Assembly (NCBI RefSeq): GCF_000496595.1
Contig: NC_022793.1
Coordinates: 744,001-808,000 of the forward strand
Source: Candidatus Liberibacter americanus str. Sao Paulo
GTDB lineage: Bacteria; Pseudomonadota; Alphaproteobacteria; Rhizobiales; Rhizobiaceae
Reading direction: 5' to 3'
Length of the DNA stretch: 64,000 nt
Shown: piece by piece, positions 31,416 through 39,829 of the stretch
How the letters are laid out: every line of letters starts with the position of its first letter
How positions within the stretch are numbered: the stretch's first letter is position 1
Translations under genes and position numbers: made by a program
The notes under the pieces: model-generated
Databases searched by the model: none
Seen by the model: only the letters and a program-made list of their open reading frames with translations
Told to the model about the DNA's origin: nothing

Positions 31416-34400
31416 TGGGTTTTTGGTCTTGGGCTGGGAATATCGCTAAAGGCGTAATTTTAGGTGCAACTGTAGCTGTAGGTACGGCTGTAGCTACAGC
31501 TGCGTTAGCGGTTGCTGCTCCTGCTTGGGTGCCTGCCGCTGTAGCTACCGCGTTAGGTACTGGTGCCTTGGTAGGTTCTGCGGTGGGACTTACTACATAT
31601 ATCAAAGATCAGACTAAAGATGAAATTAAGGAGTCTAACGAGCGTATTGCAGAACGTGTTAAATTCTTAGTGCAACTAAATGATACCGAGGCACGCGGTG
31701 ATTTAGAGCAGTTAACAAAACTATGTGCAGAAGTTGAAAAGAAGCAAAATAAGCTTCGAACTGATACCATACCTAAAGGAGAAGAAGTCAAAACCATCAA
31801 ATCTATTCAAGATGGTATTAGGGATTTGAGAGAAGGTTTAATAGCGTGGATATCTCCAGAAAACCCTCACAAGAACAATTATAAACGGTCAATATCTTTA
31901 CTTTGGGATAGGGTACAACGAGTAGGTGAAGACCACGAAAAAACAATTGTTAATGGATTAGTTCCTACTGTTGCACAGTTGCACCGACAACTGGAGGATA
32001 AGGTAAAAGCCTTCATAGCCCTTAAGAAGGAAGCAGGGATTGAATTTTCAGAGGAAGGAGAAAAACTTCTCAAGCAGGTTAGCCAAGAAGTGCCAGCCGC
32101 TGAAGCAGACGCTTTACACCGAGTCGTAAAGGCAACAAATGAAGCTAGCGGATTTCTGAATAGTGTTAAGGATAATATTGAAAAATCAAAACAATATGTA
32201 AAGGAAAAGAATTTCCAAGAAGCTAAAAAGTATCAAGAAGAGGCTGAGAAAGCTAAGGCTAAGACAAATAGCAAGATATCTCAGTTAGAAGGGCTTGTTG
32301 CTACATTACCTGAGAATGTGTCGCCTTCTGCATTTGCCAACCTTTCTAAATTGCATTTTAACTCTGTTAGTCTTCAAAATAATGTTGATAGCAATATCCC
32401 TTACATTTTGCGTTTGGAAATGGATTTGAAGGCAGAAAAACGTAAGCGGTTGTCTCTCGAGTGGAATTTCAAGTACATAAACAAAAAATCCCATAAATTG
32501 ATAGACAAAATCAACTTTTATTATAACAAGTACCGTGAATATACTGAGAAAAGGGAAACCGCCGATGCTCTACATAACGCGAAGTATGCAGAGGGTTATT
32601 TGCGGGTATTAGCTCACTGGATGTCTAGAGAGGAGGGAAAGGAATATTGGAATCCAGATTCAGGTTTGATCATGGATACTTATACAACCATTGATATAGC
32701 AGCATGGTTTGGTAAAAATATCGGTTTATTTGGTTTAGGTACGGATACCCATAATATTAGACAGACGGTAGCTGAATTATCGCCTAAAGTACTTACAGCA
32801 GTTCAGTTAGCACACCTAGATCATGAAGCACGTTTTAAGGGGGAGCAAAAAATAGCTTACCAAGCCTCGTGCACCATGGCTGCAACAATAGCTAATATAG
32901 ATAAGGTGACGAATGAAGCTAGAACGGCGAGAGCTGAGAAACAAAAAGAAGAAAAGCAACGTCTAGAAGAAAAGCAACGTCTAGAAGAACAACAAGCAAG
33001 GATAAAGGCCGATCAGCAACGTCTAGAAGAAGAGCAAGCAAGGATAAAGGCTGAACAGCAACGTCTAGAAGAAAAGAGAAAAAGAGAAGCCGAAAAGCAA
33101 CGTCTAGAAGAAAAGCAACGTCTAGAAGAAAAGAAAAAAGAAGAGTTTGAGAAGAAACGTTTAGAACACATCAATGAACTAACATTAAAACTGCCAGAAG
33201 CTCAAGCAGATAATCGCTTTTCTTCTATTTCTAATAAGGGTTCACCTAGTGCTAAAACAGAGATTGCACCTGAGAAAGTACCCGAGAAAGCCACATCCGA
33301 GCAGGTTGGGATTGGGGAGACTAATTTTACAGGTCGTAAAAGGTCATTACTGGAAATGGGGGAGGAAAAGAGGCAGAGGTTAGAGGAGTTAGAAAAAGAT
33401 ATAGCAGAACGTAAAAAAGAATTTAAGGTGTTACTATCTAAAATTCGTGAAACATATGAGGGATGGAGTGCTTTATCTGATGAGGATGTAAAGCGTAAGT
33501 TTACCGAGTACGCAGATCGGTTTTTCACGGTATATTCGCATATTGACGGTAGTTTTAAAGGTTCTGGTAAGGCTTTAAATAATCTTGAAGAATTACTTAA
33601 AAAAGATGAGATTTTCAATTTTGTAGTTCATAACTTTTTATTGGAATATGCCCCATTAAACATGGTAAGTGCTATCCAATCGCCAAATAAGGCTGAGGAT
33701 AAGCTTGATACTCTTTATCGAAAATGCCTTGAAAATCTTAGAAAAAATAACGGATATATTAAGGAATTATCAGCTCTTACCGCTAAGGGCAAAGCTTCAA
33801 TTGCTAGTCATGAATTTGAGGTTTTATTAAATAAGCAAAAATCTGTAGCAGTTGGGCTTAGTAACTTTCTTAAAGAAATTAACTATATATGTAAGCAGTT
33901 ACCCGAAAACAGCGATGTTTTGGCTAATTCGAAAACATACATAAGCAAAATACGTTCAGAACTTCAAAAACTTAACGAAAAGCTTGAGGCTAACCATAAT
34001 CAATTACGACTTTATGGTTTTGTGTTTGATGATATTTCAGTTGCTAAATTTGCAATTATAGAGGGTAGCGAGGAACTTTTAAAAGAGGATTATACATTCC
34101 CGCCTTTATCAAGTTCGTCATCAGATTTTAGGAGTAAGCTGAGTTATGATGCATTGTTCGATATCTTTATTTGGGATTTCCGAGAAAATATTGATAACCG
34201 TATACAAAAAGCTAAATTAGATGAATTTAAAAACGGTCATTCTTTATCAGAGTTAATACAAACATATAGAAACAAGTTCAAGGAATACAAAACCGAAGAA
34301 CAACGGATTGATATTGATGCGGAATGTAGGACTACACTACAACGTCACGAAGACACTCTTAAAGAGTATTTAGAACAAGAGCTTAAGTCTATAGATTCAG

Positions 34401-35272
34401 CAATAGAAAACCAAGGGAAAGAACCTAATTCAGAAGCTGCAATTAAGCTTCTTAAACGGGCAAAAAATAAAATCAATTCTATAAAGTCTAATGTGTCTAT
34501 AAATAACTTTGATAAATCAAAGGAAGAATGGATAAAAGTTATTGAGGATAAGGACTTTAATCTTGAACAGTATTACCCAGACCCAGTTATACCTACTTGG
34601 TTATCAGTAAACAAAGATGTACTCCGTCTTCGTTCAATTTCCCAAGTTAGCAAGATTATAAACAAAGATGCAGGCGACCCTTCTTTAGCACTTGATGATA
34701 AGAGTATTGACTTTAAATCAACTGTAGGTGACGCGGATTTAGATAAAAGGTTTAAAGAGTTAACTAGTTGGCTGGGTTGGGTAAAAGTACCACCTGCTAA
34801 AAGGGTAGAACCTGTTATTACAGAATATACTAAACCCACCGTTAACAGCGACAGAAATGCACAACAATCTAGAGACGTCATTGAAAATGAACAAAGAAAA
34901 ATAGCAGCAAAAGCTGCAGTTGAAGCTCATATAAGGAAAACAGGTGCTTTCCCAGCTCAAGGCATATCATCGTTTCGATGTGTTCATATCCCTTGTATGG
35001 ATACAGGGGATGCCTTTAAAAATACAATAGGCAAGAAGCGTCGTATTTATAAGGTTGTGGTGCGGGTGATTAATACAGCTGATATCGAAATAGGTATTAA
35101 AGGATTTCCGCTTATTACTTTGGAAGAGTTAAGAGGTACTCCTAAGACTGGAGAATTTGAGGTTTTAGTTCCTTCCGACACTGTATTGCATCCAGAGATA
35201 ATTATACAACAAAAGACAAATGCTCCTTTTTGCCTTACTTCACTTACCGCTCATATGCAAATAGAGAATTAA
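31415..35272 (+). CDS. Giant coiled-coil virion protein with nozzle-type C-terminal domain
   Basis: A 1285-residue protein. Residues about 8-55 are an Ala/Val/Gly-rich hydrophobic segment able to insert in a membrane. Most of the rest is helical and charged, including an EEKQRLEE-type repeat tract at about 508-575 with 15- and 45-bp DNA repeats. The last 120 residues differ: DTGDAFKNTIGKKRRIYKV, then VRVINTADIEIG and TGEFEVLVPS, which resemble the C-terminal domain of tail tubular protein B. The counterpart in prophage 2 (51971-53671) has 566 residues, a lipobox and the same C-terminal domain. Likely a virion or tail-tip component; its coil may span the periplasm during ejection, an inference. 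Confidence 0.6.
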   Translation: MGFWSWAGNIAKGVILGATVAVGTAVATAALAVAAPAWVPAAVATALGTGALVGSAVGLTTYIKDQTKDEIKESNERIAERVKFLVQLNDTEARGDLEQLTKLCAEVEKKQNKLRTDTIPKGEEVKTIKSIQDGIRDLREGLIAWISPENPHKNNYKRSISLLWDRVQRVGEDHEKTIVNGLVPTVAQLHRQLEDKVKAFIALKKEAGIEFSEEGEKLLKQVSQEVPAAEADALHRVVKATNEASGFLNSVKDNIEKSKQYVKEKNFQEAKKYQEEAEKAKAKTNSKISQLEGLVATLPENVSPSAFANLSKLHFNSVSLQNNVDSNIPYILRLEMDLKAEKRKRLSLEWNFKYINKKSHKLIDKINFYYNKYREYTEKRETADALHNAKYAEGYLRVLAHWMSREEGKEYWNPDSGLIMDTYTTIDIAAWFGKNIGLFGLGTDTHNIRQTVAELSPKVLTAVQLAHLDHEARFKGEQKIAYQASCTMAATIANIDKVTNEARTARAEKQKEEKQRLEEKQRLEEQQARIKADQQRLEEEQARIKAEQQRLEEKRKREAEKQRLEEKQRLEEKKKEEFEKKRLEHINELTLKLPEAQADNRFSSISNKGSPSAKTEIAPEKVPEKATSEQVGIGETNFTGRKRSLLEMGEEKRQRLEELEKDIAERKKEFKVLLSKIRETYEGWSALSDEDVKRKFTEYADRFFTVYSHIDGSFKGSGKALNNLEELLKKDEIFNFVVHNFLLEYAPLNMVSAIQSPNKAEDKLDTLYRKCLENLRKNNGYIKELSALTAKGKASIASHEFEVLLNKQKSVAVGLSNFLKEINYICKQLPENSDVLANSKTYISKIRSELQKLNEKLEANHNQLRLYGFVFDDISVAKFAIIEGSEELLKEDYTFPPLSSSSSDFRSKLSYDALFDIFIWDFRENIDNRIQKAKLDEFKNGHSLSELIQTYRNKFKEYKTEEQRIDIDAECRTTLQRHEDTLKEYLEQELKSIDSAIENQGKEPNSEAAIKLLKRAKNKINSIKSNVSINNFDKSKEEWIKVIEDKDFNLEQYYPDPVIPTWLSVNKDVLRLRSISQVSKIINKDAGDPSLALDDKSIDFKSTVGDADLDKRFKELTSWLGWVKVPPAKRVEPVITEYTKPTVNSDRNAQQSRDVIENEQRKIAAKAAVEAHIRKTGAFPAQGISSFRCVHIPCMDTGDAFKNTIGKKRRIYKVVVRVINTADIEIGIKGFPLITLEELRGTPKTGEFEVLVPSDTVLHPEIIIQQKTNAPFCLTSLTAHMQIEN

Positions 35273-35276
35273 AGAT

Positions 35277-35789
35277 ATGATAGACAAAATGTCAAAAATT
35301 ATTAAGGAAAATCCCAAGGAGGCAGCCAAGATAGGTATAGGGGTAGCAAGTACTGCAGCGAGTTTTTTTTCCACATCAAAAGAAGGGGAATCTAAGAGGG
35401 AATCAGATGAGTACCGAGTATCTTTAGCCGAGGAGAATGCAAAAAGAGCGGATATGCTCTATTTACATAGAGAAGAGCAAGCGAGGAAAGAGGGTATTTT
35501 GGATGCGGGAGCTTTTCACATGGGTGCTGCCTTATCAGGTTTATCAGGTGCTAGTCTTTCTATGTGGGTAGGTCAGCGTTATCTAGATTCTTATAGAAAC
35601 GTTATTAACGCTCGAACTTCCAGAGAACAAACGGTTAGTAGATTTATGAAAGAGGCGAATTGGCATAGAGAGAATAAGCAAGCAACAGAACATAGCACAG
35701 AATGGAGTAAAGCGGCTACATTGCTAACAGGTTTGTCTTCAATGGTAGCACCTGCATACGAACTTTACAACGTATGGAGCAAAAAGTAA
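35277..35789 (+). CDS. Internal virion protein, T7 gp14-like
   Basis: A 170-residue protein in the position of T7 gp14, the first ejected core protein, which forms an outer-membrane pore. It is helical and Ala/Gly/Ser-rich, with GIGVASTAASFF near residues 22-33 and AGAFHMGAALSGLSGASLSMW in the middle. The prophage 2 homologue (53676-54266, 196 residues) shares the E-rich linker and HVFQASQ/HREEQARKEG-like region and the WS..... TG end. The start could also be the ATG four codons downstream. Four bases separate it from the giant protein. Confidence 0.7.
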   Translation: MIDKMSKIIKENPKEAAKIGIGVASTAASFFSTSKEGESKRESDEYRVSLAEENAKRADMLYLHREEQARKEGILDAGAFHMGAALSGLSGASLSMWVGQRYLDSYRNVINARTSREQTVSRFMKEANWHRENKQATEHSTEWSKAATLLTGLSSMVAPAYELYNVWSKK

Positions 35790-35790
35790 A

Positions 35791-37968
35791 ATGGTTGAAT
35801 TGAATATTAAAAAACCCTTAATAGACCCAGTAGCTCCTGATAAAGACGCAGTAAGAGACGCGGTTAATCCGTTAAAAGGCTTGCAAGACGTTTCAAACTC
35901 TTTAAGTCAATTGGCAAAAGAATTTGAAGATTTGCAACAAGCTACCGCTTATGCTGACGCTAGTACTAAGTATGTTCTTATTTCTGCCGAAGCACAAACA
36001 GAATTTATGAACCATTTAAATACTATTGATACAACTGACCCAAAACAAATAGGGGATCACGGTAAGAAATTTATTAACGGACATTTAAATCAAAAATACA
36101 CTAAATTTCTAGAAGGTATCCCAAATAGACAGATACGTCAGCATTTTACGACTAACGTAAGCCACGCATTACTTAATTTTCATAAAGACGCGTTAACTAT
36201 GCAAATAGGGGCTGTCAGTTTAGCCCAGGATGATAACATAAATAAGGTTGTAAATAGTCTCAGCGATGGTTTCAAGCGGGATGCATCAAATGCTAATTTA
36301 GCATCATCGAAAGAAAAAATATCATCTCAGATATGGTCTTTACCTCTTAGTCCTTTAGATAAACAAAAAAAGATAAATCACGCTTTTAATAGTCTTTATA
36401 GAGAACAAGTTATACAGCAATACCGCAAATCCCCAGAGGTATTTGGGAATGCGTTATCGGCGGTATATAAAGGTCAAAGTACGCCGTCGGATAACGGGTC
36501 TTTATCTGCTCTTGTTGAGTCATCAGGGACTCGTGAGATTCAGGTTGAAGATGACCAGAATATCAAACTTGAAGGATGGAATAACCTAGATCCGACAGAA
36601 CGTAGGGCATTGCTAAATCATTTAGTCAGTGAAGATAACAAAGCGAACAGTAAGAAAAGAACAGACATGAACGCTGTTATTAAAACCCGTGATAGTATGT
36701 ATAAACAAGGCAAGCGACCTGATGAAAAACTATCATTAGAGGATTTGACGAATATATACGGTGTTGAGAAAGGTTTTGAGATCCGAGATTTAGACGAATT
36801 TAAGTATAATATCACCCCTGACGTGGCTAAAGTTCGTTTGATGAATGAGACGGATTATGCCCATTTTAAAGAAAAAGCTAACTCAGATATTGTGAATGCT
36901 GATTTATCAGTTGGAGGGTTATTTAAGGCTCAGACATATCTTAATGACATTGATAAAGCTCATATTAATTCAATGAAGGAATTACGTGAGGATCCTATCA
37001 AGTGGGGGATAGAAAATAAACAGATTGACCCGCTTAAATTCGACACACCTGAAAATCTAGCTATAAGCTTATCCCAACGTTCTACTTTCGCCAAAAAAGT
37101 TGAAAAGGAACACGGATTATCTAGTCCATTCTTTAACGCTGGTGAGGAGAAACTACTACGTGACCAACTAGTGAGGAAACCTAGTTATGAAACGATAAAG
37201 ATGTATCAAAATGCCCTTCGGACTTTATCAGATGAAGATAAAGACAAAGCTATAACTGGTTTTTCTAAAATACAAGATAAAGCTGTTTCAAATGTTGCTA
37301 CTTTAAGTAGTGAATTTTCTACTGAGGCTGAAACAGTGGCTAATTATATCATTTTAGGAGTGAAACACCGCAAGGATGTTGAAGCAGTTTTAACACCAAA
37401 GGGACAATCAATTGCCGATGTCAAGGATACCGTTACTGTCGCCATACAAAATATGTTTGGAAAATTATACATTAATAACGATGATGCCAATTTTAATAAA
37501 GATGTTGAAGCTATGACGTTATATCTTTATGGCAAGCACCATGCTGGTGAGATTAGCAGTATAACTAAAAGTACTGTAAATGATAATTTGAAAGCCGTAT
37601 ACGGTAATGAGCCAACTTATATTAAAGATAGTACGGTTTTAGCCCCCAGAGGAATGAAGCATAGGGATTTTAAAGACCGTTTATATGGGGGGACGATGGA
37701 AGAAGTTAAAAAAGCGGGTTTAAATACAATTAACGCCCACATGGCTAATTACCGTATGTTAGGTAGTGGAAAATACCAAGTGCTCAGACACAATAATCCT
37801 ATATTCAGTGATAAAGGCGAACCTGTTGTTGTTGATGTACATAAGATTACACTAGACCAATTACGCAAGGCACGCGAGGAACGCGAGGAACGTAAACAAT
37901 ATAAAAAGCTGGTAAATACAACTATACATAATATAGGCATACCAGACACCAGGGATATTATTGATTAA
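35791..37968 (+). CDS. Internal virion protein, T7 gp15-like
   Basis: A 725-residue soluble helical protein in the place of T7 gp15, the ejectosome tube protein. It starts with a Pro-rich stretch (KKPLIDPVAPDKDAV), then long helices (LQDVSNSLSQLAKEFEDLQQATAYADASTKY). It aligns over its full length with the 713-residue protein of prophage 2 (54263-56404). Shared anchors are the EGWN.L/EGWRYLS....R...L segment, EDPIKWG/EDPIKWA, and ...PRGM..R.F.D near the C-terminus. Cargo-like insertion follows directly downstream. Confidence 0.72.
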   Translation: MVELNIKKPLIDPVAPDKDAVRDAVNPLKGLQDVSNSLSQLAKEFEDLQQATAYADASTKYVLISAEAQTEFMNHLNTIDTTDPKQIGDHGKKFINGHLNQKYTKFLEGIPNRQIRQHFTTNVSHALLNFHKDALTMQIGAVSLAQDDNINKVVNSLSDGFKRDASNANLASSKEKISSQIWSLPLSPLDKQKKINHAFNSLYREQVIQQYRKSPEVFGNALSAVYKGQSTPSDNGSLSALVESSGTREIQVEDDQNIKLEGWNNLDPTERRALLNHLVSEDNKANSKKRTDMNAVIKTRDSMYKQGKRPDEKLSLEDLTNIYGVEKGFEIRDLDEFKYNITPDVAKVRLMNETDYAHFKEKANSDIVNADLSVGGLFKAQTYLNDIDKAHINSMKELREDPIKWGIENKQIDPLKFDTPENLAISLSQRSTFAKKVEKEHGLSSPFFNAGEEKLLRDQLVRKPSYETIKMYQNALRTLSDEDKDKAITGFSKIQDKAVSNVATLSSEFSTEAETVANYIILGVKHRKDVEAVLTPKGQSIADVKDTVTVAIQNMFGKLYINNDDANFNKDVEAMTLYLYGKHHAGEISSITKSTVNDNLKAVYGNEPTYIKDSTVLAPRGMKHRDFKDRLYGGTMEEVKKAGLNTINAHMANYRMLGSGKYQVLRHNNPIFSDKGEPVVVDVHKITLDQLRKAREEREERKQYKKLVNTTIHNIGIPDTRDIID

Positions 37969-37989
37969 CACTCGCATAAGTAGTAAATA
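37961..37989 (+). promoter_or_regulatory. Possible promoter in front of the inserted membrane-protein gene
   Basis: TTGATT (37961-37966), 17 bp, TAAATA (37984-37989). The -35 box overlaps the end of the preceding gene. A strong AGGAGGT follows but leads only to a GTG-initiated three-codon frame; the real gene starts at 38025. A private promoter would fit a separately expressed inserted gene. Confidence 0.35.
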
Positions 37990-38024
37990 GGAGGTAATTG
38001 TGTTATTATAAGGATAAAAATTAG

Positions 38025-38549
38025 ATGAATAAGTTAAGAAAAATTGTTTTAATGTTTATATGTTTTATCCCCTTTAACTCTTGGGCACTTAGAACAGCTA
38101 GGATAACGCCTCGGCCTCACTACACAGGCGGTGGAGGTGGTAAAAGTCTCGCTGATTTTCCCTACATCATTCCTGTTATGTTATTTCTTATATTTGTTGT
38201 GATTGCGGATATGATAAGGGTAACTTTAAAAGCTAAAAAATCGGGGGAAAAATATGAATTGGCCAGGGAAGAAATTGAAGAATTCATTGTAATTATTGCG
38301 TTGATGCCGATTATCTCATTAGGTTGTGCCTTATTTACTGGAAATTTCTTTGTGTTTATGACGTTTCTTATTTTTTTTACCATTATGAGTTTTATGTGTC
38401 TAATTGCAAGCCCCTATCATATGGACTTGGTGTTAAGTAAGATTGGATTTAAAGTACCCAATTACTTTTTATGGGCAAGCACAACACGCCTACTTTTCCT
38501 TTATATTCTTTTGATCATCTTTATCCTAATTATATGTGGGATGAAATAA
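38025..38549 (+). CDS. Inserted membrane protein (moron candidate)
   Basis: A 174-residue membrane protein I do not recognise. There is a cleavable-looking signal (MNKLRKIVLMFICFIPFNSWA), then a short periplasmic GGGGG stretch, and three or four membrane helices (about 49-67, 88-107, 108-130, 152-172). It interrupts the gp15-like/gp16-like gene pair, which are directly adjacent in prophage 2. That, and its possible own promoter, suggest an extra gene serving the lysogen. The neighbours overlap or nearly touch everywhere else in this operon, but a 56-bp gap precedes it. Confidence 0.65.
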   Translation: MNKLRKIVLMFICFIPFNSWALRTARITPRPHYTGGGGGKSLADFPYIIPVMLFLIFVVIADMIRVTLKAKKSGEKYELAREEIEEFIVIIALMPIISLGCALFTGNFFVFMTFLIFFTIMSFMCLIASPYHMDLVLSKIGFKVPNYFLWASTTRLLFLYILLIIFILIICGMK

Positions 38550-38550
38550 A

Positions 38551-39828
38551 GTGCTACTTTTTATATCAAGTGAAGAAATGCGTAATGAGATGTTGGAAAA
38601 GTCTAGAAACACTCCTTATCATCCTCCTCCCAAACCTGGTTTTTTCGACGGTTCAGGAACAGAAATTGCAAATATTCCGTTCCGTATGTATGATAAGTTG
38701 AGATCACCTTTTACCGATGATGAGGATTTAGGGTATCGTTCAGATCCTGAGACTCAGGGGACATTGGCTGGTGTTATTGAGAGTGTATCAAGTGCGGCTC
38801 CTATTGCGGTTGGAACCTTGGCTGGAACGTATGTAATGAGTGCGGCTTTAGCTTTATTTCCTGCTACCGCACCTGTAGGATGGGCGGCTTTCGCACTCAG
38901 ATGGGCTCCCCTAGTATTGGGCGGGGGAGCATACGGTTGGGCATCTGACAGCAAAGAAACTTCAAAACTCCTTCAAACCCAAGGAGTTGATAAAGAGACC
39001 GCTGATACAGTGGGTAATTGGTCTGGTTTTGTGAATACGGCTTCTATGATAACTCCTGCAACTTTGAGTACGAAGACGCTTGCGAAGATAAAGCTATTGG
39101 GTACGGGAGCTCCTACTAAGTTAGCTTTGGGGAGTATTTTTAGTGTCGGATCAGGGGGATCCAACAGGTATTTAACATCAAAAACTCTCGAAGACAACGG
39201 CTATCATGACATGGCGGAACGATATAAACCAATTGATTGGGAGACTATAAGTCTTGATGCGATGACGGGGTTATTATTTAGTGCATTGCATACTAAGGAG
39301 ATAAAGAATTTCGGGAGGCAAACGGGCAGTATTTTAAGTGATTTGAGAGATGGTATTAGTGAACGATGGTATTATAAATTTGTTAACCGAGATAGTAGCC
39401 CTGTTTTACACACAACTCCAAAAGCTCATAACGACCATTTAGATTTAATAGCAAAAGGGACAAATGACATATTACAAGGTAAAATCCCAGAGTTTGATGA
39501 TGTGAAATTACGTAGTGTTGCCGAAAACTCAATTGAAGATATGGGCTTTAAATCTAATATGCCTATCAGTGAACCGCAACCAGTCAGGAAAAATACAACA
39601 GAAACCACAAAACAACCACAAAAAACTATTACTCAACAGCCACAAAAGAAATTTACGGATATCGACGAACATGCTTCACAACGTTATAGCGAATTGGAAA
39701 CAAAACATCCTGAATTAGCACAGGAGGTTCACGAGAATTTACGAGAAATTATTGATAATCACACAATCGTTAAAAATAACCGATTGTACCAAGTGGCTAT
39801 AGACTGTTTTTTGAGGGTTGGAAGATAA
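38551..39828 (+). CDS. Internal virion protein with membrane-active segment (gp16-like, part 1)
   Basis: A 425-residue protein. Its start is a GTG two bases after the previous stop; the homologue in prophage 2 (389 residues) starts at the same relative place (ISSEEMRNEML against ITDEELEKRKQ). Residues about 70-130 are Ala/Gly/Val-rich and hydrophobic (SVSSAAPIAVGTLAGTYVMSAALALFP), a pattern of ejected proteins that enter the membrane. The C-terminal 150 residues are polar, ending YQVAIDCFLRVG. Position corresponds to the front part of T7 gp16, which here seems divided into two genes. Confidence 0.65.
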   Translation: MLLFISSEEMRNEMLEKSRNTPYHPPPKPGFFDGSGTEIANIPFRMYDKLRSPFTDDEDLGYRSDPETQGTLAGVIESVSSAAPIAVGTLAGTYVMSAALALFPATAPVGWAAFALRWAPLVLGGGAYGWASDSKETSKLLQTQGVDKETADTVGNWSGFVNTASMITPATLSTKTLAKIKLLGTGAPTKLALGSIFSVGSGGSNRYLTSKTLEDNGYHDMAERYKPIDWETISLDAMTGLLFSALHTKEIKNFGRQTGSILSDLRDGISERWYYKFVNRDSSPVLHTTPKAHNDHLDLIAKGTNDILQGKIPEFDDVKLRSVAENSIEDMGFKSNMPISEPQPVRKNTTETTKQPQKTITQQPQKKFTDIDEHASQRYSELETKHPELAQEVHENLREIIDNHTIVKNNRLYQVAIDCFLRVGR

Positions 39829-39829
39829 A

